This document shows positions 55,901 through 64,000 of a stretch of DNA of 64,000 nucleotides, piece by piece. Positions within the stretch are counted from its first letter, which is position 1. The number at the start of each line of letters is the position of its first letter. Location of the stretch: NCBI GenBank assembly GCA_022559845.1, contig JAHNEJ010003603.1, positions 80,228 through 144,227 on the forward strand, read 5' to 3'. The notes under the pieces were generated by a model. It was not told the origin of the DNA. It worked only from the letters and a program-made list of their open reading frames with translations, and did no database searches. The position numbers and the translations under genes were made by a program. This stretch comes from Amorphophallus konjac. Its lineage: Eukaryota; Streptophyta; Magnoliopsida; Alismatales; Araceae.

Positions 55901-56442
55901 GCAAGGCTTGCTCACCCCAAATTTTTAACCCAACCAAAATAACACAACAAAACAATCAAACCCTAAATTAACCCAATGAAATTAACCTCAAACAAAACAA
56001 TCAAACCCTTGATGTTGTGTTGGTCTCCGGTGTGCGCAGCAAGGCTCCCTATCGGCCTCTCCCTGTCCACCTCCAGCAGGCGCAGCAGCAGGCTCGCAGC
56101 ACTGCAGCAGCCTTGGCCCTTGGTCGCATGGCAGCAGCTCGCAGCAGGCAGCAGGTCGCAGTAGCAGCCAGCAGGTGGCAGCAGCAGCAGGCGTTCGCAG
56201 CGGCTTGCAGGGTTTCGGCCGTTTCGGCCGTTTCGGCCGTGGGATGGGGTTTCGGGGGGGGAGAAGAATGGGTTTCGGCCGAGATCGGGGGGGGGGGGGT
56301 TCACGTGGGTTTCGGCCGAAACCGATATCTCCTTTAAGTTTCGGACCTGCACAGTAAACAAGTGGGTTTTCATATCGGGTATGGCCGAAACCGAAACATT
56401 TCGGCCGAAACCGAAACATTTCGGCCGAAACTACCAACAGTG

Positions 56443-56540
56443 GTCTCGACACAGCTTGTCACCCGTTCAATCCACTGTTCTTCAAACCCCATAGCCTGAA
56501 GGATTTTGAATAAGCAATTCCAATTAACTCTTCTTGAGTT
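56443..56540 (-). pseudogene. Truncated 5' end of LINE 2 (reverse transcriptase)
   Basis: The minus strand reads VNWNCLFKILQAMGFEEQWI then RVTSCVET up to the hAT duplication. This is the most upstream LINE 2 sequence kept; the target duplication follows at 56541. Confidence 0.85.
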
Positions 56541-56553
56541 TTCATTGATATCA

Positions 56554-57352
56554 TCTTCTTGAGTTTTCTTCACTGGTTTCATATTCAAAAGGACACATTA
56601 ATTTTTGGCCACCTCCTCTCTTTGCATTTCCTAAATACATCCTTTTCCACCTTTGGTCATTGTACACTTCTTTAACAAATTTCACCTAAGAATCTGGTGA
56701 TACTTTTTAGAATATCTCCACCCTTATTTTATTTTTTAATGCAGTCCTTTAAGCATTTAAATCATAGTCATCCTTTCTCGCTGGATCTACAAGATAACAA
56801 TATGCTTAACAACATGCAGTGTTTCTAGCACCCACTTAAGCCATTGGTTTACTTCCATTTAGTGCTATTGGAAAACAGCCATGTTTGGCTTCCTTGTTTA
56901 AGTTGGATCATTCTCTTAACCTTTTCCTCCTCATAGGTTATGTTGTTTATTTTTCACATCAAATGTCAATTTTGACCAGAACATTCCAACAAACTGCTGT
57001 TAATGTACTGGATATTTCTATCGAACGTTAGCTTCCATATTGAGGTTAAAACAGGTAAATTTCTTTTGTGGCCCTCACCATCCAAAGACTTGAAACATAC
57101 CAATGATGCCTTGACATTTCATTTTTAGCAATATAGGTTCCTTTTGTCTTGGATTTATGGCAAGAGGAAAGGTATATGATCTGATGTTGCTCATGAACAG
57201 CTTCTTATCATCTGTTGCGAAATATACTCCTTTCTATTCATAGGCAAAGATCAATATTGCTATATAGTTTTGTTTTATGACTTGCAAAGGCTTCCTTCTT
57301 TCTTCATTTTTTTTCTCAAGATAAGATTGGCATTATAATATGGTTATGGTAG
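56554..57352 (+). other. OSB intron 2, last host part
   Basis: Ordinary T-rich intron sequence with no repeat or ORF of note. The acceptor is TTATGGTAG ending at 57352. Confidence 0.75.
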
Positions 57353-57440
57353 GTGATGGTTCACAGCATCAGTTGTGTCCTTGACCTACATTCGGAGAAG
57401 AAACATGATAGAAAGAGCAAAAGATACGACACTACTTCAG
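57353..57440 (+). CDS. OSB-type single-stranded DNA-binding protein, exon 3
   Basis: 88 nt encoding VMVHSISCVLDLHSEKKHDR then KSKRYDTTSG, donor GTATGT at 57441. It joins exon 2 in frame (TKMQ to VMVHSISCVLDL) as the last strand of the OB fold, the Q-V-M-V-x-x-x-x-F/C-V pattern of OSB proteins. The basic Lys/Arg stretch after it leads toward the PDF-motif region expected in the next exons, which were not found before the window end; intron 3 again contains a retrotransposon. Confidence 0.8.
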
Positions 57441-57960
57441 GTATGTATCATATTGGGCATCCAAAGCCTTTTATTATTTCCTGTTATACCTTGTGGATGA
57501 ATTGCATAAACTTTTGTTGCATGCCAATCACCATGTGATTTACACCATACACCACTTTTTTCGGTTCCACGTGGACAGTTTCCCACATGTGAATAAAAGT
57601 TCTTTTGCTACATGAATGTCTTTGTGAGTAATTGAAAAGTTTTGCATTTCCATGCCATATTAGAATGCTGAACATTAAGAGATAGTAATATGGTTGCCAA
57701 TCATTCTGCACTTTAAATCATGGATGACAGTTTCGGCCGAACCGAAACGATCCGAAACTATCCGGCCGAAATCGGGCCGAAACCAAAGCCCTACAGTTTG
57801 GCAAAAAATAATAATTTATTTGGTTTCGGACCGTTGAACCCCATAAAGTTTATAATAGTTTCCGGTAATTACAGAAAATTTCAGAAATTAAATTCGAAAC
57901 GATGCTCTTCTACCACTGTTGAACCCTGAAAAGTTCATGGATGAATTGCTAACGAAATTA
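57441..57960 (+). other. Start of OSB intron 3, with a fragment of a hAT-B-like element
   Basis: Ordinary intron sequence to about 57715. At 57719, CATGGATGACAGTTTCGG, followed by GCCGAACCGAAACGATCCGA, resembles the left end of hAT-B elements, but no matching right end or duplication was found up to about 57930, so only a fragment is called. Confidence 0.5.
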
Positions 57961-59277
57961 TAGTGCATTTCAGAAATAAAGAGGAGTATATTTTCATTAA
58001 AACATAACTCAGTGGTACAAAGCTATGTGCACCCACTCTGTGAGTTATTAAAGCTATGTGCACCCCCCCCCCCCCCCGGTCCATCGCCAACCGGGGGAGT
58101 TCCCCCCGGTACCTTCCGCCACCGGGGGGACTCCACCTCCTCCTCTGCTGTCGACCGCGACCGGGGGGGCTTCCCCATCTTTCTCCTGCGCATGTGGCTT
58201 TGCCACCGGGGGAACAAAAAAAAATGTTGGGAGTTACCTTCTCCAATCACCGGGGGAGCTTCTCCAAGTCTTCTTCCTTCCCTATATAAACCCAAGACCT
58301 CTCCACAAGAGAGGGGAACCTCTTTTTGGAGAGAACTCTTTCTACCCGAGAGAACTTTTTCTGGAAGAGAACTTTTTCTGAGAGAACTTTTTCTTCAAGA
58401 GAGGAGGCCTTGTTGCTCCTGCGCAAAAAGACTTGGAGAGAAGAAGAGAGTAAAAGAAGAAGGTGAAACAAGAATGGTCCTCTTCTCTTTGTAAGAGAAA
58501 TGTTTGAAAGTCTTTGTAAAACAACCCTCCATGGGAGGATCATATATGAAAAGCATCAATCACCCCCTCCCACGAGGGAAGATTATGTTTGGGTCAAAGA
58601 ACTGTATAAAATTATGAAGGTCATGAAACTATGAAAATCTTGACTTTAGCATATTTCGGAAATTATATAAATATCCCCGTTGTCCAAACAAATTGCAAAA
58701 AAAATAGAATCAATGGTGCTGGAAAATTATAGAAATACCCCCGGTGGGCAGAAATTGCAAATATACCCCCGGTGGGCAGAAAATTACAAATATACCCCCG
58801 AGTAAGGGAAAATTACAAATATACCCCCGAGTAAGGGAAAATTGCATGTAGAACCCCCGATTGAGGGAAAATTGCATAGAAACCCCTCCAAAGGCAAAAA
58901 TTGCATATAAGTCCTTCTAAATCAAAACCCTCTCAAACGGAGGAATCGCAAATAAATCCTTGCGTAAAAGGACAATTGCAACAACGCCATATCTTGGGGC
59001 AAAGGAATTCTTTCCTCACAACTAATAACATTGTGGTAAAGTCGATATCACAAGGGCAGAAAGGTCTTAGGCAGTTAATCAAAGGTACTCGGACTCGGTC
59101 CGATGTAAATTAACACCGACTTCTATCGGTGGGGAAAAGTCTTTGTACACGAACCCTAAATCGTCTGACAAACTATGCGCGCTGAAATCCAACATGCATG
59201 CTAATTAGCTAAAAATATGTGTTCATCTATAACACAAGTTGGATATGCATGCATCCGAAATTTTGCGCGTGTAAACA
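57960..59277 (+). repeat. 5' LTR of a Ty3/gypsy Tat-type element (left edge uncertain)
   Basis: The right edge is clear: GCGTGTAAACA at 59277 followed by GAC and the primer-binding site. A TATA box (CCTATATAAA, 58281-58290) is followed by the R/U5 region with about four copies of GAGAGAACTTTTTCT (58328-58395). Upstream are CCGGGGGG-type GC repeats and a 15-C run (58063-58077). A second repeat block (58640-58880) has units such as AAATTACAAATATACCCCCG. I could not fix the left edge. Confidence 0.6.
58640..58880. repeat. Tandem repeats of ~28-35 bp in the Tat LTR
   Basis: At least six units of the type AATTACAAATATACCCCCGA followed by GTAAGGGAA or GTGGGCAGA, diverging toward the right. Confidence 0.8.
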
Positions 59278-59280
59278 GAC

Positions 59281-59298
59281 TGGCACGCCCGGTGGGAC
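59281..59298 (+). other. Primer-binding-site region of the Tat element
   Basis: TGGCACGCCCGGTGGGAC starts three bases after the LTR end. This phrase is characteristic of the region after the LTR in plant Tat/Ogre-type gypsy elements. Confidence 0.75.
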
Positions 59299-59343
59299 CT
59301 TTCCCGCCTTTCATCTTTCTGCCAAAAGATCTTTCACTGTCTT

Positions 59344-62020
59344 GTGAAGACCCTCATGTCCCCTCATTTGCCCATGCAGGGGGAGGGAGGACAAGAGTTT
59401 CCGACTTCGCCACCAACTTCAGGCAAAAGCAATCTTCTTCTGTCCGTGATGGCTGCTGTCACGTACGGACCCCTCATCGTCGCCAACCACGCCCGCTACG
59501 GCTACCCGACGACCCCAATCGCCTTTGGAGACTTCCCAGCCGTTGTGGGGTCCCCTTTCTTTTTAGGGGTGGTCCCCGCCCCCCAACAAGTTTCTGAAGT
59601 TTCTGAGGTACCGGCTATCCTAGCAAGCACCGGGGGCAACCGGTCCTGCTCCCTGCCAGGCCGAGTATTCTCGGTCCATGCCGTTTCCTCCTACACCGTT
59701 CCTGCCAAATGGGGGCGGCAAAGAAGCCGTCAAAGCCGCAGGCCTTCGGCAAAGCTCTCTAGGTCCGGCAAGACCGTTTTGGTCGGAAGCATCCGCGTCC
59801 GGTTAGACGGTACCGAGCCGAGCCTACCTCGGGACAACCATGTCCCGACAATATCAACTTCCAACCGATTCGCCCTCCTCCGCCAAGTTCGGGAGGACGA
59901 GCCAGACTTCAAAGCAAAGTCTAAAGTCAAGCATAGGGGCAACAAGGTTCAATAATGCCCCCAGAAAATGAAGAAAGTCTGGGTCACCAAGTCGGAGGCC
60001 CGCCAAATCAAACGAGCCAGGGCTAGTGAGCCCAACCAAGCTCGAACCTTCCACCAAGAACTTGGTCAAGCTACCCAACATGTTGACCCCTCACCCCTCC
60101 AAGGGAAGAAGAGAAAAGGGGTATATCGAAAATCTGACCGCACTCCTCGAAGCTCGGAGCCCTGTCAACCCGAGACAGCCATTCGTGGTCAAACACCACC
60201 TGATCGGGTTTTGGTCTTTGATAGACTGGCAAAAGCTCTGTCGACCCGGCCATCAGCCTTTGATAGATTGGGGGCATTCTCCCGCACGGAGCCGCAACCC
60301 CCAAAGAAGCGGAGAACGGTTCGACTCTCAAACACTGGAGATAGCATGAAGGTATATACTTGCTATACCTCCGGCAGAGAAGCCACGGGTCCAGTCGACA
60401 ATTCAGCCAATGAGCCTCTCCGGCCAGATGACCCGAGTCTGGCTGCCGACGCGGTATACCGTAATACCAGGACTGCCGCGAGGAGGAACCTTCAAACCCA
60501 ATATAGTGGCCATCCGGGACCTCCAATCAGGGACAGCACCAGGAGCAGAATCCTGACCAGCCCCAAAACCAGGAGGTCAACTTCATCCAAGAAGAAAATG
60601 ACCCCGACGAGGTCAGGAGCGCCCATGGAGAAGCAGGAGTCCAACCTCACGGTGGTTCTGCCAACCCAGTTTTTGAGCCACTGACAAGGGCGGCATTTCA
60701 AGCTATGTCCGACGATGCCAAGTTTGAGACTATGCAGCGTTGGCACATAGAGATGACCAATCTCATGCTGGAGATGAGGCGCCAGATGAACTTGACTGCC
60801 CCGAGGCCAATAACACCCACTCATGATCAAGGCCTTCGGCGAGAGCAGCCGGGTAATCCTGTTGTTGTTGAGCGACAGCTGGGAGCCCCCTACCAGCCAG
60901 CCATTGAAGCAGGTGTCGAACTGCCTCGAGCTACGCCCAATGCTCAGTCTTCCTGGGCCTTACCGGCGGAAGACGTTGTCGCCCAAAGACGGCTTATTGA
61001 AAAAATTGTCGAAGATAAGTTTGCCCAGCGGGGCGAGGGGGTAGCCACTGTTGATTTATACAGTGTGCCCTATCCTCTGCACCACCAATTTAAGAAGTTA
61101 CCACCGGACTGCCCCAAGGCGTCTAAATTCCAAAAGTTCAGTGGGTTGGGATCTCCCCACGAACATTTGGCCTATTATATAACGGCCATGGGCGAGTTGG
61201 CACTTGAGGAATCTTATCTCCTCCGCTACTTCGCGACCTCTCTTATGGGCATCGCCTTTCAATGGTATTCAAGGCTGAAGCCCAATTCTGTTGCTGATTG
61301 GGCCGATCTTCAAAAGAAGTTCATCGACCGCTTTCAGGCAGCCGAAAGAAAGGTCTCTCTTGCATAATTATGTTCACTTAAGCAAAAGAGGGGCGAAGCT
61401 GGGCTTGACTTTATCAAGCGCTGGAGAGACTTTAGTATGAGATGCGACAACCTTCCTTCTCAAGAGGACGCAATAACCATATGCCGAAGGGGCCTATCAG
61501 CAGAGGTCAGCGAGAAGCTCATGGGCGCAAATATCAAAGGCTTCGACCAGTTAAATTCGGCCGTTGCAGAAATAGAAATGGTCTTCGCAGAGAACCCAAC
61601 ATTCACACCCTCCAAAGGGAAACCTTCCAAGGAGCGGGGTGCTGTAGGAAAGGAGGCAAAGGAGGCAAATGCCGTTGATTTCTCTCCCACTAATGGGTCG
61701 GATGAAGTGCCGACCCCAAAAGAGTCTGGCAAAAAGCCCGAAGGAAAAGCGTCCGCAAGGTTGTCGGAGCGTATGAAGACTCCCTATTCCTTCAAAAAGG
61801 AGTACACCAAGAGGCTCTTTAACCTTTGCCTCAAGAATAAGCTCATATCCCTTCCAGAGCCAAAAAAGCCGGAGGATGCCAACAAAACTGATCATCCCAA
61901 TTATTGCGTATATCATCGCATATTGGGCCATACTATTGAAAATTGCTACGTCTTTAAAGACGAGGCAGAGAGGATGATCCAAAGTCAACTCATTACAATG
62001 AAGAATGGTTTGGTGGATCC
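59344..62020 (+). pseudogene. Tat-type gag with stops and a frameshift
   Basis: One coding region broken into four open parts: 59344-59955, 59968-60684 (same frame after a TAA), 60705-61367 (after a frameshift near 60690) and 61368-62020 (same frame after another TAA). It shows the Tat gag features TRPSAFDRLGAFSR, a retrotransposon gag core (FSGLGSPHEHLAYYITAMGE, LRYFATSLMGIAFQWYSRLK, KKFIDRFQAAERKVS, FIKRWRDFSMRCDNLP) and a zinc-knuckle-like CVYHRILGHTIENC. After RMIQSQLITMKNGLVDP the sequence switches directly to integrase; protease is absent. Confidence 0.85.
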
Positions 62021-63363
62021 CTCCCGAACCCCATCATGCTCCCGAAGAAGAAGATTGGCACGAGCCAATTATAAAAATAAAGAACGGCTGGCTCCCTCCT
62101 GATCGGGCTCAGAGGGTGCAACTGCTACGCAGGGCGACATCCTACCAGCTGATTGACGGTCTGCTCTTTAGGCCCGTCCATGAAAAAGACCGATCGGTTC
62201 TCCTGCGTTGTCTTTCGTCCAAGGAAGCGAAGACTGTCATGCACGAGGTCCACTCCGGAATGTGTGGAGCTCACCAGGCAGGAGCTAAGATGAAAAATAG
62301 CATCAAGCTCAAAGGGTTCTACTGGCCCACCATGTACGGAGATTGCAATCAATATGCTCGTACATGTCATCAATGCCAAGCATTCGGCCCAGTCCCTCGG
62401 CGGCCACCTAACCCGCTCCATCCAACAGCGCCTACTTGGCCATTTGCAGAGTGGGGTATGGATATTGTGGGACCATTCCCACCATCGTCTCAGGGGCACA
62501 AGTTCATACTTGCTGCTACCGATTACTTCTCCAGATGGGCGGAAGCCGTTCCACTACGGGAAGTTACAGGAGAGATAGTCGCTCGTTTTGTGCGGCACTA
62601 TATCATATACAAATTCGGCACCCCCAGTCGGATTATATCCGATAATGGTACGCCGTTCAAGAACAAGACTGTTTATGCGTTGGCGGCTAAGTTCCGTATT
62701 GACTGGAGAGCGTCATCAATCTACAATCCCCAAGCCAACGGATTGGCCGAAGCGTTCAACAAGACCCTCTGCAAGCTGCTGTCCAAGATAGTAGGTGGCC
62801 GTAAGCGGGATTGGGGTGAGAAGGTCCACGAAGCCCTATGGGCCTATCGGACTATTTACAAAACCCCCACGGGTTGCTCCCCATTCTCTTTGGTCTATGG
62901 AGCTGAAGCAGTGATCCCTGTGGAGATCGAGCTGGCATCATACTGCGTTGCTGTGCACGTTGGATTGCCGGGCCAAGACCAGTCCGAGATAGAAAGGAGG
63001 CTTGAAGAGTTGTCCAGCCTTGAAGGTCAAAGACTCAAAGCCTACAAACACTTACAAGTGTATCAAGCCCGCATGACACGTGCCTATGATAAGCTGGTCA
63101 AGCAACGGGCGTTCAAGAAAGGCGACCTTGTCATGGTCAAAGAAAAGGAGGTTCTCGCGGGAAGATCTAGCGGCAAACTCCAGCCCAATTGGCGTGGACC
63201 TTACGTCATCCAGAAGGTCTATGAAGGAGGGGCCTATACGGTCCTTGACCACAAGGGAGATAATCCCTTCCCTCCTCTCAACGGCAAGCATATGAAACTC
63301 TACCATGCGCCACCGCACGAGTTTCTACAGCAATCCTTACAGGACATTACCTCTCCTCAGTGA
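62005..63363 (+). CDS. Tat-type integrase, open 452 codons
   Basis: After a short RNase H-linker remnant (DRAQRVQLLRRATSYQLIDG) comes an HHCC zinc domain (HEVHSGMCGAHQ ... CHQCQ), then the catalytic core with D (WGMDIVGPFPP), D (RIISDNGTPFKN) and E (NGLAEAFNKTL), then GYSPFSLVYG-type sequence (GCSPFSLVYGAEAVIPVEIE) and a C-terminal domain (LQPNWRGPYVIQKVYEGGAY). All catalytic residues are present. Reverse transcriptase and RNase H, which should stand before integrase in Ty3/gypsy, are missing: a deletion joins gag to integrase near 62010. The start at 62005 is the first Met after the junction in this frame and not a natural start. Confidence 0.9.
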   Translation: MVWWIPPEPHHAPEEEDWHEPIIKIKNGWLPPDRAQRVQLLRRATSYQLIDGLLFRPVHEKDRSVLLRCLSSKEAKTVMHEVHSGMCGAHQAGAKMKNSIKLKGFYWPTMYGDCNQYARTCHQCQAFGPVPRRPPNPLHPTAPTWPFAEWGMDIVGPFPPSSQGHKFILAATDYFSRWAEAVPLREVTGEIVARFVRHYIIYKFGTPSRIISDNGTPFKNKTVYALAAKFRIDWRASSIYNPQANGLAEAFNKTLCKLLSKIVGGRKRDWGEKVHEALWAYRTIYKTPTGCSPFSLVYGAEAVIPVEIELASYCVAVHVGLPGQDQSEIERRLEELSSLEGQRLKAYKHLQVYQARMTRAYDKLVKQRAFKKGDLVMVKEKEVLAGRSSGKLQPNWRGPYVIQKVYEGGAYTVLDHKGDNPFPPLNGKHMKLYHAPPHEFLQQSLQDITSPQ

Positions 63364-64000
63364 AGGTTCAGGCTCAAAAAAAAAAGGGGGGTTAAAAATA
63401 TTGATACCCCGACGGACTCAGTTAGCCTCCAACGGTTGGCTGAGGGTAAAAAGGCCACAGACCCAGTCGAGGTGAAAACCCGAAAGGGCGCCTCGGGCAA
63501 AAGTGGGCAACCCCTCGGTGTGAAAACCCGAAAGGGCACACCGGAAAAAGCTAAAGGGGGCCAGCCTCGGCGAAAACCCGAAAGGATGGTGAGGTTGGTA
63601 ATGTGAAAAAATCATCTCCTTATCTATTTTAAGGGTGGCTCTAAGTCAATGACTCCACCCCATCTCGACCAAAGCATCATAGTGATGTCAGGGCTACACC
63701 TTACATGTCGTCTTATGACACCTAGTCCTACTGGCATTCTGACGGTGTCATACTTTGTCCCATCGGGCTCGGCCTATGCATACCTCTTCCGGGCTGCCGA
63801 CCCATTCCGCCTATCGGCTTCCGGGTTTAGCTCATGTGTCTCTTTTGAGCAGTTAAACCTGCTTACTCTCTTATCCCATTGGGACTGGCCTCAGTATGCT
63901 CTCTCGGGCTACCAACTTTTCATGCCTTTCGGCTCCTTTTTCATTCTAGGGAATGGCCTTAGTACGCTCTCTCGGGCTGCCAACCCTTCAGGCCTTTCGG
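63364..64000 (+). other. 3' non-coding region of the Tat element with short repeats, runs off the window
   Basis: Contains a purine-rich tract (AAAAAAAAAAGGGGGG at 63376-63391) and three GAAAACCCGAAAG repeats (63474, 63521, 63571), typical of this part of Tat elements. Later (63750-64000) there are phrases such as CTCTCTCGGGCTNCCAAC and GCCTTTCGG repeated two or three times. The 3' LTR is not reached. No host exon was seen. Confidence 0.6.

Larger units (their letters stand above)
51176..56442 (-). mobile_element. hAT transposon of the hAT-B family, 5267 bp, decayed
   Basis: Perfect 8-bp target duplication GTCTCGAC (51168-51175 and 56443-56450). Ends CAAGGATGACAAACTCGG and, inward from the right, CACTGTTGGTAGTTTCGG. 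Both subterminal regions carry TTTCGGCCGAAA (one near 51250; three at about 56310, 56399 and 56418) and CAG-rich leader sequence on the right. It encodes a multi-exon transposase on the minus strand. It sits inside LINE 2 and its removal restores the LINE frame. Confidence 0.95.
46235..56540 (-). mobile_element. L1-type LINE (LINE 2), 5'-truncated, split by two insertions
   Basis: Perfect 13-bp target duplication TTCATTGATATCA (46222-46234 and 56541-56553), with the poly-A side at 46235 (AATTTTTTTTGG on the plus strand). Net length is about 2.05 kb. Minus-strand coding from the right: VNWNCLFKILQAMGFEEQWI up to a hAT insertion, then [20 protein letters not shown] and the [14 protein letters not shown] motif, FPIKYLGLPLSNGV, then after an LTR-type insertion SLPLYYLSIFKVPRAVCRKI, the zf-RVT region (WRWEKQGTFSVKSTIKMFLQ) and LWSIWRERNNRIFRDEF near the end. 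Both inserts restore the frame when removed (SCVET joined to ARFSVL; LSKVV joined to LTSLP), so LINE 2 was the first arrival. Confidence 0.95.

Noticed and set aside
58640..58880. Short repeats with variable parts considered as CRISPR-like
   Set aside because: The units diverge gradually and have no constant repeat/unique spacer pattern; they belong to an LTR of a plant retrotransposon.

Overview
The window looks like nuclear DNA of a flowering plant, probably a monocot. Introns of 26 kb and 14 kb are packed with LTR retrotransposons, L1-type LINEs, hAT elements and MITEs. The coding first exons are very GC-rich (an OSB-type gene at 17220 and a gene start near 854) inside AT-rich surroundings, which suits a commelinid monocot. 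The species cannot be named from the sequence. I saw no rRNA, tRNA or CRISPR array.

Left part (1-16,800): exon 1 of an unknown plant gene on the minus strand (854-770, rest off the left edge); a Mutator-like element with long degenerate inverted repeats (2925-4651); two inverted hAT-type MITEs (5582-6114, 6478-6976); a young, nearly complete Ty1/copia element on the minus strand (7473-14791, exact 5-bp target duplication, LTRs about 98% alike, one frameshift); an AT-rich element with eight copies of a ~160-bp repeat and a PIF/Harbinger MITE (15155-15302).

Right part (17,220 to beyond 57,440) is one host gene on the plus strand, for an organellar single-stranded DNA-binding protein of the OSB type. 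Three exons are visible: 17220-17656, 43298-43433 and 57353-57440. They join in frame to give an OB fold; the last exons lie past the window. Intron 1 (25,641 bp) was about 1.5 kb before an L1 LINE landed in it (18950-43021, 16-bp target duplication). Into that LINE went a large LTR, apparently solo (20474-40403, TSD TCAAC); into the LTR went a pol-less LTR retrotransposon carrying a plant mobile domain (PMD) gene (21353-38544); into that went three hAT elements: a 7.6-kb coding copy (22405-30003), an internally deleted copy (32904-34554) and a 345-bp MITE (37620-37964). Intron 2 (13,919 bp) holds a second L1 LINE (46235-56540, exact 13-bp TSD), itself split by an LTR-type insertion (47675-50647) and a 5.3-kb hAT element (51176-56442), plus smaller elements. 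In several cases removing the insertion and one TSD copy rejoins the reading frame of the older element, so the order of events can be read.

After exon 3 comes a Ty3/gypsy element of the Tat type (about 57,960 to beyond 64,000) that keeps gag and integrase but has lost protease, reverse transcriptase and RNase H.

Most noteworthy: a hAT element that encodes, beside its transposase, a separate small protein resembling the transposase N-terminus (BED finger without catalytic core); a hAT family marked by the palindrome TTTCGGCCGAAA in at least three structurally different copies; a PMD gene carried by an LTR element without pol; and an LTR-type insertion holding 23 variants of a short dispersed motif next to a dense cluster of TTGAC boxes.
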